A DNA stretch of 64,000 nucleotides, from contig JBNGCY010000001.1 in the NCBI GenBank assembly GCA_049975505.1, positions 1-64,000 of the forward strand. The letters are read 5' to 3'. This document shows positions 47,721 through 57,115 of this stretch, one piece after another. The stretch comes from JAIVHC01 sp049975505 (lineage in GTDB: Bacteria > Desulfobacterota > Desulfuromonadia > Desulfuromonadales > Desulfuromonadaceae). Both the position numbers and the translations under genes were made by a program. Below the pieces are notes generated by a model. That model made no database searches. It saw only the letters and a program-made list of their open reading frames with translations, and was not told the DNA's origin. The first letter of the stretch is position 1, and every line of letters begins with the position of its first letter.

Positions 47721-48926
47721 TTACAGATGCGTAAGCATGTGTCCCAGTTTACATTTTTTGGTCGCGAGATAGCGGGCATTAACATCGTTGGCTTCAATCT
47801 CAATCGGAACCCGTTCCACCACTTCGAGCCCATAGCCCTCAAGCCCCACGATCTTTTTGGGGTTATTGGTCATCAGGCGGATCTTTTTCAACCCGAGTTC
47901 GGCCAGAATCTGAGCACCGATACCGTAGTCTCGCAGATCCGCCTTGAAACCAAGTTCTTCATTGGCTTCGACCGTATCTTTGCCGCAGTCCTGCAGGGCA
48001 TAGGCCTTGAGCTTGTTAACCAGGCCGATGCCGCGTCCTTCCTGACGCAGATAAACAACCACCCCGCTCCCTTCGCGCTCAATCTGCTCCATAGCTGCGT
48101 GAAGCTGATCACCGCAGTCACAGCGCAATGAACCGAACACATCGCCGGTAAGACATTCTGAATGCATGCGCACCAGAACCGGAGAGTCAGTATTTATCTC
48201 ACCTTTCTGGAGGACGATATGATTGGCATCGTCAATGTCGTTTTCATACACAATGAGTTTGAACTCGCCGCCATGGCAGGATGGCAGGATGGTTTCGGCC
48301 GCACGGCGCACCATAAGTTCGTTGCGCATGCGATACGCGATGATATCCGCGACCGTAACTATCTTCAACTGGTGCCTGTCGGCGAACTCTTCAAGCTGGG
48401 GCATGCGTGCCATGGTTCCGTCATCATTCATGATTTCACAGATGACTCCAGCAGGCTTCAGCCCCGCCAGGCGCGCCAGATCCATGGAACCTTCGGTCTG
48501 ACCGGTACGGACCATAACCCCACCTTTGCGTGCCCGCAGGGGGAACACATGTCCCGGACGGGCGAGATCTGCAGCTGTGGAATTATCATCAATGGCCACT
48601 TTTATTGTATGGGCCCGATCCGCGGCGGAAATTCCGGTGGTAACTCCGCGTTTTGCTTCGATAGAAACGGTAAATGCGGTTTCAAAGGAGGAATTATTCT
48701 CAGTCACCATAGGGGGCAGATCGAGTTCATCCGCGCGCTCTTCGGTCAGAGAGAGGCATATCAGTCCGCGCCCCTCTTTGGCCATGAAGTTAATCGCCTC
48801 GGGGGTCACCATCTCTGCGGCCATGGTAAGATCGCCCTCGTTCTCGCGATCCTCATCATCAGCCAGGATCACCATCTTTCCCTGGCGTAAATCTTCAAGT
48901 GCTGCTTCTACTCGTGCTATGGACAT
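47721..48926 (-). CDS. ribBA: Bifunctional 3,4-dihydroxy-2-butanone-4-phosphate synthase / GTP cyclohydrolase II
   Basis: 401 aa fusion. The N-terminal RibB domain (about 1-200) has DDEDRENEGDLTMAAE and RAHTIKVAID; the C-terminal RibA domain has the zinc site CLTGDVFGSLRCDCG and LRQEGRGIGLVNKLKAYALQ, so both halves appear active. It makes two riboflavin precursors. 15 bases from ribH and 40 from ribE. Confidence 0.96.
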   Translation of the reverse strand: MSIARVEAALEDLRQGKMVILADDEDRENEGDLTMAAEMVTPEAINFMAKEGRGLICLSLTEERADELDLPPMVTENNSSFETAFTVSIEAKRGVTTGISAADRAHTIKVAIDDNSTAADLARPGHVFPLRARKGGVMVRTGQTEGSMDLARLAGLKPAGVICEIMNDDGTMARMPQLEEFADRHQLKIVTVADIIAYRMRNELMVRRAAETILPSCHGGEFKLIVYENDIDDANHIVLQKGEINTDSPVLVRMHSECLTGDVFGSLRCDCGDQLHAAMEQIEREGSGVVVYLRQEGRGIGLVNKLKAYALQDCGKDTVEANEELGFKADLRDYGIGAQILAELGLKKIRLMTNNPKKIVGLEGYGLEVVERVPIEIEANDVNARYLATKKCKLGHMLTHL

Positions 48927-48966
48927 GGGTTATTTCTCCAACTTAATTACGTATTGCGGAAGGTTT

Positions 48967-49632
48967 TTAGAAGAAACCGTTTTCAGCCAGCTTAGCCATA
49001 CTCAAACCACTGCTTTCCATACCGGTATCAATTGTGGTGTCGGCAGGGTTGGTTAGCAATTTTTCGACATAACGTCCCAGGATATCGGTTTCGATGTTAA
49101 CCCTGGAGCCCACACCATAGTGCTGCAGAGTGGTTTTGGCAAGACTGTGCGGGATAATAGCAACCGAAAAAGTGGTCTCAGTTACAGCATTGACCGTAAG
49201 GCTGATACCATCCACCGCGATGGAACCCTTACTGATCACATAGCGCATATATATATGCGGCAGCTCGATGGTAAAACGTACGGCGATATCATCCTGCACG
49301 CGCTTGACTACCGTACCCACCGTATCGATATGGCCGCTGACCATATGCCCGCCGAGACGATCTCCGAGGCGCAGGGCGCGTTCGAGATTGACTGCAGCTC
49401 CGACGCTCAGATTACCGATATTGCTCGAGTGCATGGTTTCAGGCGAAACATCGGCGCTGAAGCTTCCGGGATCACAGCTGACAACGGTAAGACAGATGCC
49501 GTTAACCGCAATACTGTCACCCAGAGCAATTTCCTCGTACGGCAACGCAGTGGCAACCTTGAGCTTGAAGCTCTTACTGCGCCGCTGAATGCTGTGTATG
49601 CACCCCAGATCTTCAATCAAGCCGGTAAACAT
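48967..49632 (-). CDS. ribE: Riboflavin synthase alpha chain
   Basis: 221 aa. Two lumazine-binding repeats: FTGLIEDLGCIHSI with GDSIAVNGICLTV and the second half with GGHMVSGHIDTVG and KGSIAVDGISLTV. It dismutates two lumazines into riboflavin. Its start overlaps ribD by 16 bases, indicating coupled translation. Confidence 0.95.
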   Translation of the reverse strand: MFTGLIEDLGCIHSIQRRSKSFKLKVATALPYEEIALGDSIAVNGICLTVVSCDPGSFSADVSPETMHSSNIGNLSVGAAVNLERALRLGDRLGGHMVSGHIDTVGTVVKRVQDDIAVRFTIELPHIYMRYVISKGSIAVDGISLTVNAVTETTFSVAIIPHSLAKTTLQHYGVGSRVNIETDILGRYVEKLLTNPADTTIDTGMESSGLSMAKLAENGFF

Positions 49633-50768
49633 GGATCAACCTCGCCTTCAATCAGAATATCCTGTCCCAAGCGCTGTATCCGAAGGTTCTGAAGCGCCAC
49701 CGCCTCCGCCAGGTCTTTCGGACCGGCACCACTGAATATACCGTAGCCGTCACTCCCACCCAGAATTTTAGGCGCCATATACAGCATTATCCGATCCACC
49801 AGTCGTTGATTCAAAAGAGCCTGATTGAGTTCGGCACCACCTTCTACGAGTACATGCTGGATATTGCGTTGCCCCAGGGCATCCAGCACCGCTTCCAAAG
49901 ACACTTTCCCGCCTGAATTATGTCCCAGCACCTCTACTTCAACCCCTGGGCAGGCATTGAGGATATTGATTTTGTCCTGAGATGCGCGCGCGGTAGTAAA
50001 AATCAGAGTCGGAGCACTGGAATCATGTTGTACCAGGGCGGAGTCAGGATCGATTCGCAAGGTAGAGTCAAGAACCACTCTGGTTGCATCCCGCCCGCCG
50101 CCATCCTGCAGACGCGTGGTGAGGCGGGGATTGTCCGCAGTCACGGTTCCGATCCCGACCATGATGGCATCCACACGATCACGCACCTGGTGTACATGTG
50201 TTCTGCTTTCCGTCCCGGTGATCCACTGTGAGGCACCACTCGAAGTCGCGGTTTTTCCGTCCAGGGTTATGGCGCTTTTCAGGGTAAGCAGGGGACGACC
50301 ATTCAGGACGTACTTAATAAACGGGGCACACAGGTGGCGACATTCATCTTCGAGAACTCCGGTAACCACCTCTACTCCAGCGGCGCGCATACGTTTTATC
50401 CCCCGTCCGTTTACCAGAGGATTTGGATCGCAGATCCCCACAAAGACCCGCCGGATTCCGGCTGCAATCAGAGCATCGCAACAGGGGCCGGTACGTCCGT
50501 GATGAGAACAGGGTTCGAGGGTAACATAGGCATCCGCTCCGTGCGCCTGAGCACCGGCAGCTTGCAGGGCAAACACTTCGGCATGTGGCTCCCCGGCTCT
50601 GGGATGATACCCCCGCCCTACCACTTGTCCGCAAGAGACAATCACAGCCCCTACCGGGGGATTGGGTGCAGTACGTCCTTCCCCTTTTCTGGCCAGGTCA
50701 AGAGCCTGACGCATATATTCCACATGAATATCCATGTCATGTGTCGGACTGAAATCACCCACATTCAA
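49617..50768 (-). CDS. ribD: Bifunctional riboflavin deaminase/reductase
   Basis: 383 aa from the ATG at 50768 (AGGA four bases upstream, overlapping the nrdR stop); the ATG at 50735 (MDIHVEYMRQAL) is an alternative. The deaminase domain has HAEVFAL and EPCSHHGRTGPCC for zinc; the reductase domain (about 155-380) has SAITLDGKTATSSG and VEGGAELNQALL. Second and third steps of riboflavin synthesis. Confidence 0.95.
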   Translation of the reverse strand: MNVGDFSPTHDMDIHVEYMRQALDLARKGEGRTAPNPPVGAVIVSCGQVVGRGYHPRAGEPHAEVFALQAAGAQAHGADAYVTLEPCSHHGRTGPCCDALIAAGIRRVFVGICDPNPLVNGRGIKRMRAAGVEVVTGVLEDECRHLCAPFIKYVLNGRPLLTLKSAITLDGKTATSSGASQWITGTESRTHVHQVRDRVDAIMVGIGTVTADNPRLTTRLQDGGGRDATRVVLDSTLRIDPDSALVQHDSSAPTLIFTTARASQDKINILNACPGVEVEVLGHNSGGKVSLEAVLDALGQRNIQHVLVEGGAELNQALLNQRLVDRIMLYMAPKILGGSDGYGIFSGAGPKDLAEAVALQNLRIQRLGQDILIEGEVDPCLPA

Positions 50769-51253
50769 TCCTGCTTTTTTAATGATGTCAGATCCTGGTT
50801 CTGACGCCCGAGAATATCGGTGAGTTCCTGCATGAACTCGTTGATATCCTTGAACTGACGATACACCGACGCGAACCGTACATATGCGATTTCATCCAGA
50901 TCGTGCAACGCCTGCATTACCGCTTCCCCAATGACTGAGGCCTGAATCTCCCGCTCGGATGATTCCTGCAACTGCATTTCAAGCCTGTCCACCATTTTTT
51001 CAATGGTCTCGATAGGGATCGGACGTTTTTCACATGCACGCCTGATACCGGCGGTTATCTTACTGCGATCAAAGGGTTCGCGGCGTCCATCCTTTTTTAC
51101 CACCATGGGGAGGATTTCCTCCACCCGCTCATATGTGGTGAAACGTCGCTCACAGGCAATACATTCGCGCCGGCGGCGAATATTATTGCCTTCTTTGCCC
51201 AGGCGTGAATCAATTACACGAGTTTCATCACAGGAACAAAAGGGACACTTCAT
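50765..51253 (-). CDS. nrdR: Transcriptional repressor NrdR
   Basis: 162 aa. Four-cysteine zinc ribbon MKCPFCSCDETRVIDSR with RRRECIACERRFTTYERVEE, followed by an ATP-cone domain (VVKKDGRREPFDRSKI). It senses ATP/dATP and represses ribonucleotide reductase genes; paired NrdR boxes precede nrdJ at 454-500. Its start overlaps the comEB stop as ATGA. Confidence 0.97.
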   Translation of the reverse strand: MKCPFCSCDETRVIDSRLGKEGNNIRRRRECIACERRFTTYERVEEILPMVVKKDGRREPFDRSKITAGIRRACEKRPIPIETIEKMVDRLEMQLQESSEREIQASVIGEAVMQALHDLDEIAYVRFASVYRQFKDINEFMQELTDILGRQNQDLTSLKKQD

Positions 51254-51726
51254 CGATTTTCCCCACCACCTTGAGCCATTTCGGGTTGAAACACGCGTAC
51301 CTTGAGTCCTGATTCCTCCAAAAGCGCGCGTGCCAACTCATCGGGGTACCCCTCAAGATACACAATTTCACGGATACCGGAATTTATCAGCATTTTTGCA
51401 CAGATCACGCAGGGAGCGTTGGTACAGTAGAGCGTGGCATCCGCAATATTGGTACCGTGTTTAGCAGCCTGAATAATGGCATTCTGCTCGGCATGCAATC
51501 CCAGGCACAGCTCGTGGCGCTGCCCGGAAGGGACTTTGTGCTTTTCACGCAGACATCCACGCGTATCACAGTGGGCGATCCCGGTAGGAGTGCCATTGTA
51601 ACCTGTGGCAAGAATATTTTTATCCTTAACCAGCACGGCTCCGACCTGGCGGCGCATACAGGTTGAGCGACTCGCCACCAGCCGCGCTATATCCATAAAA
51701 TATTCTTCCCAGGATGGTCTCTGCAT
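51250..51726 (-). CDS. dCMP deaminase / ComEB-like
   Basis: 158 aa zinc deaminase for dCMP to dUMP. Zinc site His-Ala-Glu in LGLHAEQNAIIQAAKHG and PCVICAKMLINSG. Extra His/Cys in GIAHCDTRGCLREKHKV is typical. Overlaps nrdR by four bases and follows glyA, so it is nucleotide-metabolism themed with nrdR. Confidence 0.93.
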   Translation of the reverse strand: MQRPSWEEYFMDIARLVASRSTCMRRQVGAVLVKDKNILATGYNGTPTGIAHCDTRGCLREKHKVPSGQRHELCLGLHAEQNAIIQAAKHGTNIADATLYCTNAPCVICAKMLINSGIREIVYLEGYPDELARALLEESGLKVRVFQPEMAQGGGENR

Positions 51727-51735
51727 TAACTCAAA

Positions 51736-52983
51736 TTACTGCAAACGATGTGCATAGAGGGGAAACTGCTTGCACAGTTCCTTGACCTCAGCGCGAATGG
51801 CAGCAAGTTCCTTATCGTTGTCGATATTGTCCAGGGCACGCCGAATCCAGCAGGCCACCTGCTTCATCTGCTCTTCTTTCAGTCCGCGTGTTGTGGTAGC
51901 CGGAGTACCAATACGGAACCCGCTGGTGACAAACGGGGATCGGGTGTCAAATGGCACGGCATTTTTGTTTACCGTAATTCCTGCATCTTCCAGCGCCTTT
52001 TCCGCCATCTTGCCGGTAATCTCAGAGCCGGTCAAATCGACCAGAACCAGATGGTTGTCGGTGCCGCCGGAAACCAGATTCAAGCCCTGCTCCTGCAGCC
52101 CTTCGGCCAGAGCGCGTGCGTTGCTTACCACCTGGCGCGCATATGCTTTGAAATCGTCCGCCTGGGCTTCGCGGAAAGCAACAGCCTTGGCAGCAATGGC
52201 ATGCATAAGAGGACCACCCTGACTGCCGGGGAAAATCTTACTGTTGATTTTCTTGGCAAATTCCTCCCGACACAGAATCATGCCTCCGCGCGGGCCGCGC
52301 AGGGTTTTGTGCGTGGTCGTGGTGACATATTCGGCATAGGGCACCGGATTGGGATGAGCCTCGCCTGCTACCAGGCCGGCGATGTGGGCCATATCCACCA
52401 TAAGCGGCGCCCCGACTTTATCGGCAATCTGACGAAATGCGGCGAAATCGAGGGTACGAGGATATGCACTTGCGCCGACGACAATAAGTTTGGGTTTATG
52501 TTCAAGGGCAAGGGATTCCACTTCATCGTAGTCAATGTAACCGGTTTCTCTTTTTACCCCATAAGGCACTATATTATACAGTTGACCGGAGAAGTTGACC
52601 GGCGAACCATGGGTAAGGTGTCCTCCATGCGCCAGGTTCATCCCGAGCACGGTGTCACCGGGTTGACAGGCGGAAAAATACACCGCCATATTGGCCTGAG
52701 ATCCGGAGTGAGGCTGGACATTGGCGTGCTCAGCACCAAAGAGGCTCTTGGCGCGTTCAATGGCGAGATTTTCAGCCACATCGACAAACTCACATCCACC
52801 GTAGTAACGCTTACCCGGATAACCTTCAGCATATTTATTCGTGAGCACGGAACCCTGCGCCTCCAGAACACATTCACTGACAAAGTTTTCCGAGGCGATA
52901 AATTCCAGGCTGTACTCCTGGCGTGCGGTTTCTTTCTGAATGGTATCGAAAATCTCAGGATCAAATTGAGCCAGAGTCTGCAT
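51736..52983 (-). CDS. glyA: Serine hydroxymethyltransferase
   Basis: 415 aa PLP enzyme, interconverting serine and glycine with tetrahydrofolate. EFIASENFVSECVLEAQGS, the PLP lysine in VTTTTHKTLRGPRGG and GSQGGPLMHAIAAKAVAF are present. Start at 52983 (MQTLAQFD) with GGGAG; the frame opens at 53001. Downstream gene is comEB, upstream is rpiB after 168 bases with no clear feature. Confidence 0.96.
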   Translation of the reverse strand: MQTLAQFDPEIFDTIQKETARQEYSLEFIASENFVSECVLEAQGSVLTNKYAEGYPGKRYYGGCEFVDVAENLAIERAKSLFGAEHANVQPHSGSQANMAVYFSACQPGDTVLGMNLAHGGHLTHGSPVNFSGQLYNIVPYGVKRETGYIDYDEVESLALEHKPKLIVVGASAYPRTLDFAAFRQIADKVGAPLMVDMAHIAGLVAGEAHPNPVPYAEYVTTTTHKTLRGPRGGMILCREEFAKKINSKIFPGSQGGPLMHAIAAKAVAFREAQADDFKAYARQVVSNARALAEGLQEQGLNLVSGGTDNHLVLVDLTGSEITGKMAEKALEDAGITVNKNAVPFDTRSPFVTSGFRIGTPATTTRGLKEEQMKQVACWIRRALDNIDNDKELAAIRAEVKELCKQFPLYAHRLQ

Positions 52984-53151
52984 AGTATAAATCTCCCTCA
53001 TTTAAGTGTGGAAACTGTTCAGGTGCAGGCACAGAAATAATTGAGGTGGCCAGCTACAGGGTGTAAAGCACAGGATAAAAATAGTTCAGGCGGACACAAC
53101 CTGCCCGCCCGAGAAAACTTTCAGGTTAAGACCCGTATCTGCGGCAACGGG

Positions 53152-53598
53152 TTATTCCCGACATTCCAGAGTATGAATCTTATCGAGACGGTTCTGATGC
53201 CGGCCTCCTTCATAGGAGGAAAATAACCATATCTGCACCATTTTACATGCCAGTTCCGGGTCAAGTACGCGTCCTCCGAGAACCAGAATGTTGGCATTAT
53301 TATGCTCGCGCGCCATCCGCGCGGTAAACTCATCGTGCACCAGCGCCGCGCGTACTCCGGGAAACTTGTTGGCCGCAATGGCCATTCCGATACCGGTGCC
53401 ACAGATAAGTATTCCTTGCGCCTTTGGTTCAGAAGCGACTTTCTCAGCCACCATACCTGCATAATCAGGATAGTCGACCGAGTCGCACGAATCAACTCCG
53501 AGGTCGGTAAAAGCTATATCCCGGGCTTTAAGGCACTCAGTGACGGTTTGTTTAAGGTTGAACCCGCCATGATCACTCGCTATATACAGCATGGTCAT
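53152..53598 (-). CDS. rpiB: Ribose 5-phosphate isomerase B
   Basis: 148 aa RpiB/LacA family. MLYIASDHGGFNLKQ at the start, catalytic Cys in LICGTGIGMAIAANKFPGVRA (split), and ARMAREHNNANILVLGGR. Interconverts ribose 5- and ribulose 5-phosphate. Starts four bases from the fabF stop; a Met at position 3 is an alternative start. Confidence 0.95.
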   Translation of the reverse strand: MTMLYIASDHGGFNLKQTVTECLKARDIAFTDLGVDSCDSVDYPDYAGMVAEKVASEPKAQGILICGTGIGMAIAANKFPGVRAALVHDEFTARMAREHNNANILVLGGRVLDPELACKMVQIWLFSSYEGGRHQNRLDKIHTLECRE

Positions 53599-53601
53599 TC
53601 C

Positions 53602-54834
53602 TTATATCTTACGGAACAGAAGAGTGGCGTTGGTACCACCGAATCCCAGAGAATTACTCATGGCTACATCCACTTTAGCATCGCGGGCCGTATTGGGGAC
53701 ATAGTCCAGCGTGCACTCTTCAGACGGGTTGTGGAGATTGATAGTGGGTGGAACCACATTGTTCTGCATTGCGAGCAGACAGTAAACCGCTTCCAGAGCC
53801 CCGGCAGCGCCAAGTCCATGCCCGGTCATGCTTTTGGTTGAACTTACCATGAGTTTATCCGCATGTGCACCAAAAGTGGACTTGATCGCAAGGGATTCAT
53901 ACAGATCATTGAATGGGGTCGACGTGCCATGGGCGTTGATATAGTCGACATCCTCCGGATTCACACCGCTATTGTTGAGCGCCATGCGCATACAGCGCGC
54001 GGCCCCTTCACCTCCCGGTGCCGGAGCGGTAAGATGATATGCATCGGCAGTCAGGCCGTAGCCAACCAGTTCACCATAGATCTTCGCACCACGTTTCTTC
54101 GCGGATTCATATTCCTCCAGGATTACCATTCCTGCACCCTCGGCCATGATAAAACCATCGCGATCGGCATCAAAAGGCCTGCTTGCCGCCTGCGGATCAT
54201 CATTGCGGGTCGAAAGGGCTTTCATAACACAGAAACCGGAAACCCCGAGCGGGGTAATGGTGGACTCAGTTCCCCCGGCGATCATAGCATCGGCGTCACC
54301 ACGCTTGATCATGTGGTACGCGTCCCCGATAGAGTGGGTTCCGGTGGCACAGGCGGATACTGAGGATACGTTTGGACCCTTGGCACCATAGCGGATGGAA
54401 ATATGTCCGGGCGCAAGATTGATGATCAGCATGGGGATAAAGAACGGTGTGATGCGTTTGTAGCCGCTCTTCTGGTAAACCTCGTGGTATTTTTCAATAG
54501 CTGGAAGTCCACCCAGACCGGAGCCGACAAGAACCCCGACACGTTCGGCATTCTCGGCGGTAATCGTCAGACCAGAATCCTCCATCGCCATATCAGAGGC
54601 AGCCAGAGCGTACTGGATAAAGAGATCCATTTTTTTGATCTCTTTTTTTTCGATAAAATCTGTAGGCTCAAATTCCTTCACTTCACCGGCTATACGTGAA
54701 GGAAGATCCGAAGCATCAAAGCGTGTGATATGGTCAATTCCGGAACGGCCTTCCGTCAGACTTTTCCAGTTTTTATCCACTCCGGTGCCCAGGGAGGATA
54801 CAACACCTACGCCAGTAACAACTACTCTACGCAT
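53602..54834 (-). CDS. fabF: 3-oxoacyl-[ACP] synthase II
   Basis: 410 aa condensing enzyme for elongation. Cysteine nucleophile in SVSACATGTHSIGDA, His in INAHGTSTPFND and in KSMTGHGLGAAGALE, normal FabF length. Separated from acpP by 174 bases containing a strong hairpin. Confidence 0.96.
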   Translation of the reverse strand: MRRVVVTGVGVVSSLGTGVDKNWKSLTEGRSGIDHITRFDASDLPSRIAGEVKEFEPTDFIEKKEIKKMDLFIQYALAASDMAMEDSGLTITAENAERVGVLVGSGLGGLPAIEKYHEVYQKSGYKRITPFFIPMLIINLAPGHISIRYGAKGPNVSSVSACATGTHSIGDAYHMIKRGDADAMIAGGTESTITPLGVSGFCVMKALSTRNDDPQAASRPFDADRDGFIMAEGAGMVILEEYESAKKRGAKIYGELVGYGLTADAYHLTAPAPGGEGAARCMRMALNNSGVNPEDVDYINAHGTSTPFNDLYESLAIKSTFGAHADKLMVSSTKSMTGHGLGAAGALEAVYCLLAMQNNVVPPTINLHNPSEECTLDYVPNTARDAKVDVAMSNSLGFGGTNATLLFRKI

Positions 54835-54959
54835 GTTCTGTCCTTATCAGTAAACTTGATTGTCTTTGCTGCAAAAGTATCCGGTGGCTTGATGTTTTAT
54901 ATCAGACGGTTGCTGATCTCTGGTCGAGTAACTAATAATCTGCTATCTGTTGTACATAC

Positions 54960-54996
54960 AAGCCTGCCCGCAAACGCTGGATATGCGGGCAGGCTT
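54960..54996. terminator. Strong hairpin between acpP and fabF
   Basis: AAGCCTGCCCGCA and TGCGGGCAGGCTT form a perfect 13-bp stem with an 11-base loop, just after the acpP stop. There is no T tract on the minus strand, so it probably stabilises or partly terminates acpP mRNA, which is normally abundant, before fabF. Confidence 0.6.
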
Positions 54997-55008
54997 TCCA
55001 TGCATTTA

Positions 55009-55248
55009 TCAGGACTCAGTGTTGCTGCTCACATATTCAACTGCGTCTTTTACCTTCTGGATCTTCTCTGCATCTTCATCCGAGATCTCGATTTCAAATT
55101 CCTCTTCGAGAGCCATGACCAGTTCAACAGTATCCAGAGAGTCGGCACCAAGGTCATCCATAAAGGATGCTTCCATAGTTACCTGTTCTTCTTCCACGCC
55201 CAACTGCTCAGCGACAATTTTCTGTACCCGTTCTTCAATTGAAGCCAT
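55009..55248 (-). CDS. acpP: Acyl carrier protein
   Basis: 79 aa, acidic, all-helical. The 4'-phosphopantetheine Ser lies in DDLGADSLDTVELVMALEEE. Carrier of growing fatty acids for the fab genes around it. Good GGAGG site (TACGGAGGAAATTAGTAATG region). A 114-base spacer upstream, possibly with its own promoter, separates it from fabG. Confidence 0.98.
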   Translation of the reverse strand: MASIEERVQKIVAEQLGVEEEQVTMEASFMDDLGADSLDTVELVMALEEEFEIEISDEDAEKIQKVKDAVEYVSSNTES

Positions 55249-55362
55249 TACTAATTTCCTCCGTAGTGTGAGTTAACAGCCCGAGGCTGTACTGTTGTGC
55301 CCTTTATATCCCCAAAAGGGATGGTGTAGCATTATCAACTGACCCGACCAGGATCCGTAAAA

Positions 55363-56100
55363 CTACATGTGCATACCACCATTAACCGAAAGCTCATGCC
55401 CGGTAATATACCCGGCTTCTTCAGATGCCAGAAAAGCTACTGCAGCCGCTACATCCTCCGGCTTGCCGAATACCCCCAGAGGTATCTGCGCCAGCATACT
55501 CTCGCGCACCTTGTCAGAAAGTTCTGCGGTCATATCCGTTTCTATAAATCCCGGTGCCACTGCATTAACCGTAACATTGCGCTTTCCGAGTTCAAGAGCG
55601 TTTGAGCGGGTCATGCCCACCAGACCAGCCTTGCTGGCACAGTAATTGGCCTGTCCCGGATTACCCCTCTGACCTACTACCGAAGTAATATTTACAATGC
55701 GCCCGTAGCGCTGCCTGGTCATTATTTTTGCAACTGCCCGGGTACACAGGAATGCACCTTTGAGGTTTATGTTCAACACCTCATCCCAGTGCTCATCCTT
55801 CAGACGCGGCAAGAGGGCATCCCGCGTAATTCCGGCATTATTCACCAAAATATCCACTCTTCCAAACGCATCCATTGCGGTTTTCAACATGGTATCGACG
55901 TCAGAAGTTAAAGATACATCAGCGGCCACCGAAAGCGCCTGCCCACCATTAGTGTGAATCTGCTTGACCAGATCCCGGGTATCATCAGCTTTCCGGCTCA
56001 CCGCTACAATGGTTGCGCCGCGCGCAGCCATGTAATCAGCCACACTCCGTCCGATACCCCGTGAAGCTCCGGTAACTATGGCAACTCTGTCTTTAAACAT
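55363..56100 (-). CDS. fabG: 3-oxoacyl-[ACP] reductase
   Basis: 245 aa SDR. NADP loop VTGASRGIGRSVADYM, LVNNAGITRDALLPRLKD, catalytic YCASKAGLVGMTRS with Tyr and Lys, and SVVGQRGNPGQ. Start at 56100 (MFKDRVAIV) with GGAG eight bases upstream; the frame extends to 56130. Between fabD and acpP. Confidence 0.97.
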   Translation of the reverse strand: MFKDRVAIVTGASRGIGRSVADYMAARGATIVAVSRKADDTRDLVKQIHTNGGQALSVAADVSLTSDVDTMLKTAMDAFGRVDILVNNAGITRDALLPRLKDEHWDEVLNINLKGAFLCTRAVAKIMTRQRYGRIVNITSVVGQRGNPGQANYCASKAGLVGMTRSNALELGKRNVTVNAVAPGFIETDMTAELSDKVRESMLAQIPLGVFGKPEDVAAAVAFLASEEAGYITGHELSVNGGMHM

Positions 56101-56141
56101 ACTTTTCTCCACCTGTGCTGGTTCTAGCACTCCAGGACAAA

Positions 56142-57059
56142 CTACACAAGTGCTTTTAGTGATTTGATATCTTCAATATTGGTGCTGGGCATTTTCCGAT
56201 CAATGCGCTTGATCAGTCCGGAAAGGACCTTGCCCGGCCCCACCTCAACAAAGCGCTCAATGCCCTGTGAAACCATAAATCGAACGGAATCGTCCCAACG
56301 CACCGGTGCACTTACCTGACGCACAAGCAGATCCAGGGTTTTACTTTCATCCGTGTAGGCTTCAGCCTCAACATTTGAAACCACCGGCGTGCCTAACGAC
56401 TGGATGCGGATAGCCTCGAGTTCGCGTTGCAGACGCTCTCCAGCTGGCAGCATCAGAGGACAATGAAACGGCGCACTCACCGGCAGACGCATGGCCCGCT
56501 TCGCACCTTGCTCGGCAGCAGATTTAATCACACGTTCCACCGCAGCGGTATGCCCGGCGATTACAATCTGCCCCGGAGCGTTAAAGTTGGCCGGTGTAAC
56601 CACTTCGCCCCGGGCCACCTCATTACAGATGCTTTGAAGTTTTTCCGCTTCAATTCCGAGGATAGCTGCCATGGCTCCCTCGCCATCAGGAACAGCCTCC
56701 TGCATAAAGGTGCCACGCTGACGCACAATCCGCACGGCATCAGCGAAATCCAGAGCGCCGGAAGCAACTAGGGCACTGTACTCACCAAGGGAGTGGCCCG
56801 CAAGCAAGTGTGCTTTCAGGTCAGTTTCCTCCTCCAGCACCTTCAGAGCAGCAATACTGGTAGTAAGTATCGCTGGCTGGGTATTGGCTGTAAGACGCAG
56901 CTGCTCATCGGGGCCTTCATGGCACATCCTGCTCAGGTACTCTCCCAGGGCGTCATCCGCCTGTTCAAAAACCTCACGTGCCTGTTTGAATTCAGCACAC
57001 AGTTCTTTACCCATCCCGGCATACTGAGACCCCTGCCCGGGGAATACAAAAGCTAGCAT
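56142..57059 (-). CDS. fabD: Malonyl-CoA:ACP transacylase
   Basis: 305 aa. VFPGQGSQYAGMGKEL at the start, catalytic Ser in LLAGHSLGEYSALVASG, His in SAPFHCPLM, and the PARAMETER-like FVEVGPGKVLSGLIKRI end. Loads malonyl onto AcpP. Between fabH and fabG. Confidence 0.97.
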   Translation of the reverse strand: MLAFVFPGQGSQYAGMGKELCAEFKQAREVFEQADDALGEYLSRMCHEGPDEQLRLTANTQPAILTTSIAALKVLEEETDLKAHLLAGHSLGEYSALVASGALDFADAVRIVRQRGTFMQEAVPDGEGAMAAILGIEAEKLQSICNEVARGEVVTPANFNAPGQIVIAGHTAAVERVIKSAAEQGAKRAMRLPVSAPFHCPLMLPAGERLQRELEAIRIQSLGTPVVSNVEAEAYTDESKTLDLLVRQVSAPVRWDDSVRFMVSQGIERFVEVGPGKVLSGLIKRIDRKMPSTNIEDIKSLKALV

Positions 57060-57115
57060 TGTAACATCCGTTGTAATAATTCAGCTAAACGAGTCAAATA
57101 TAGAGGAATACATGT

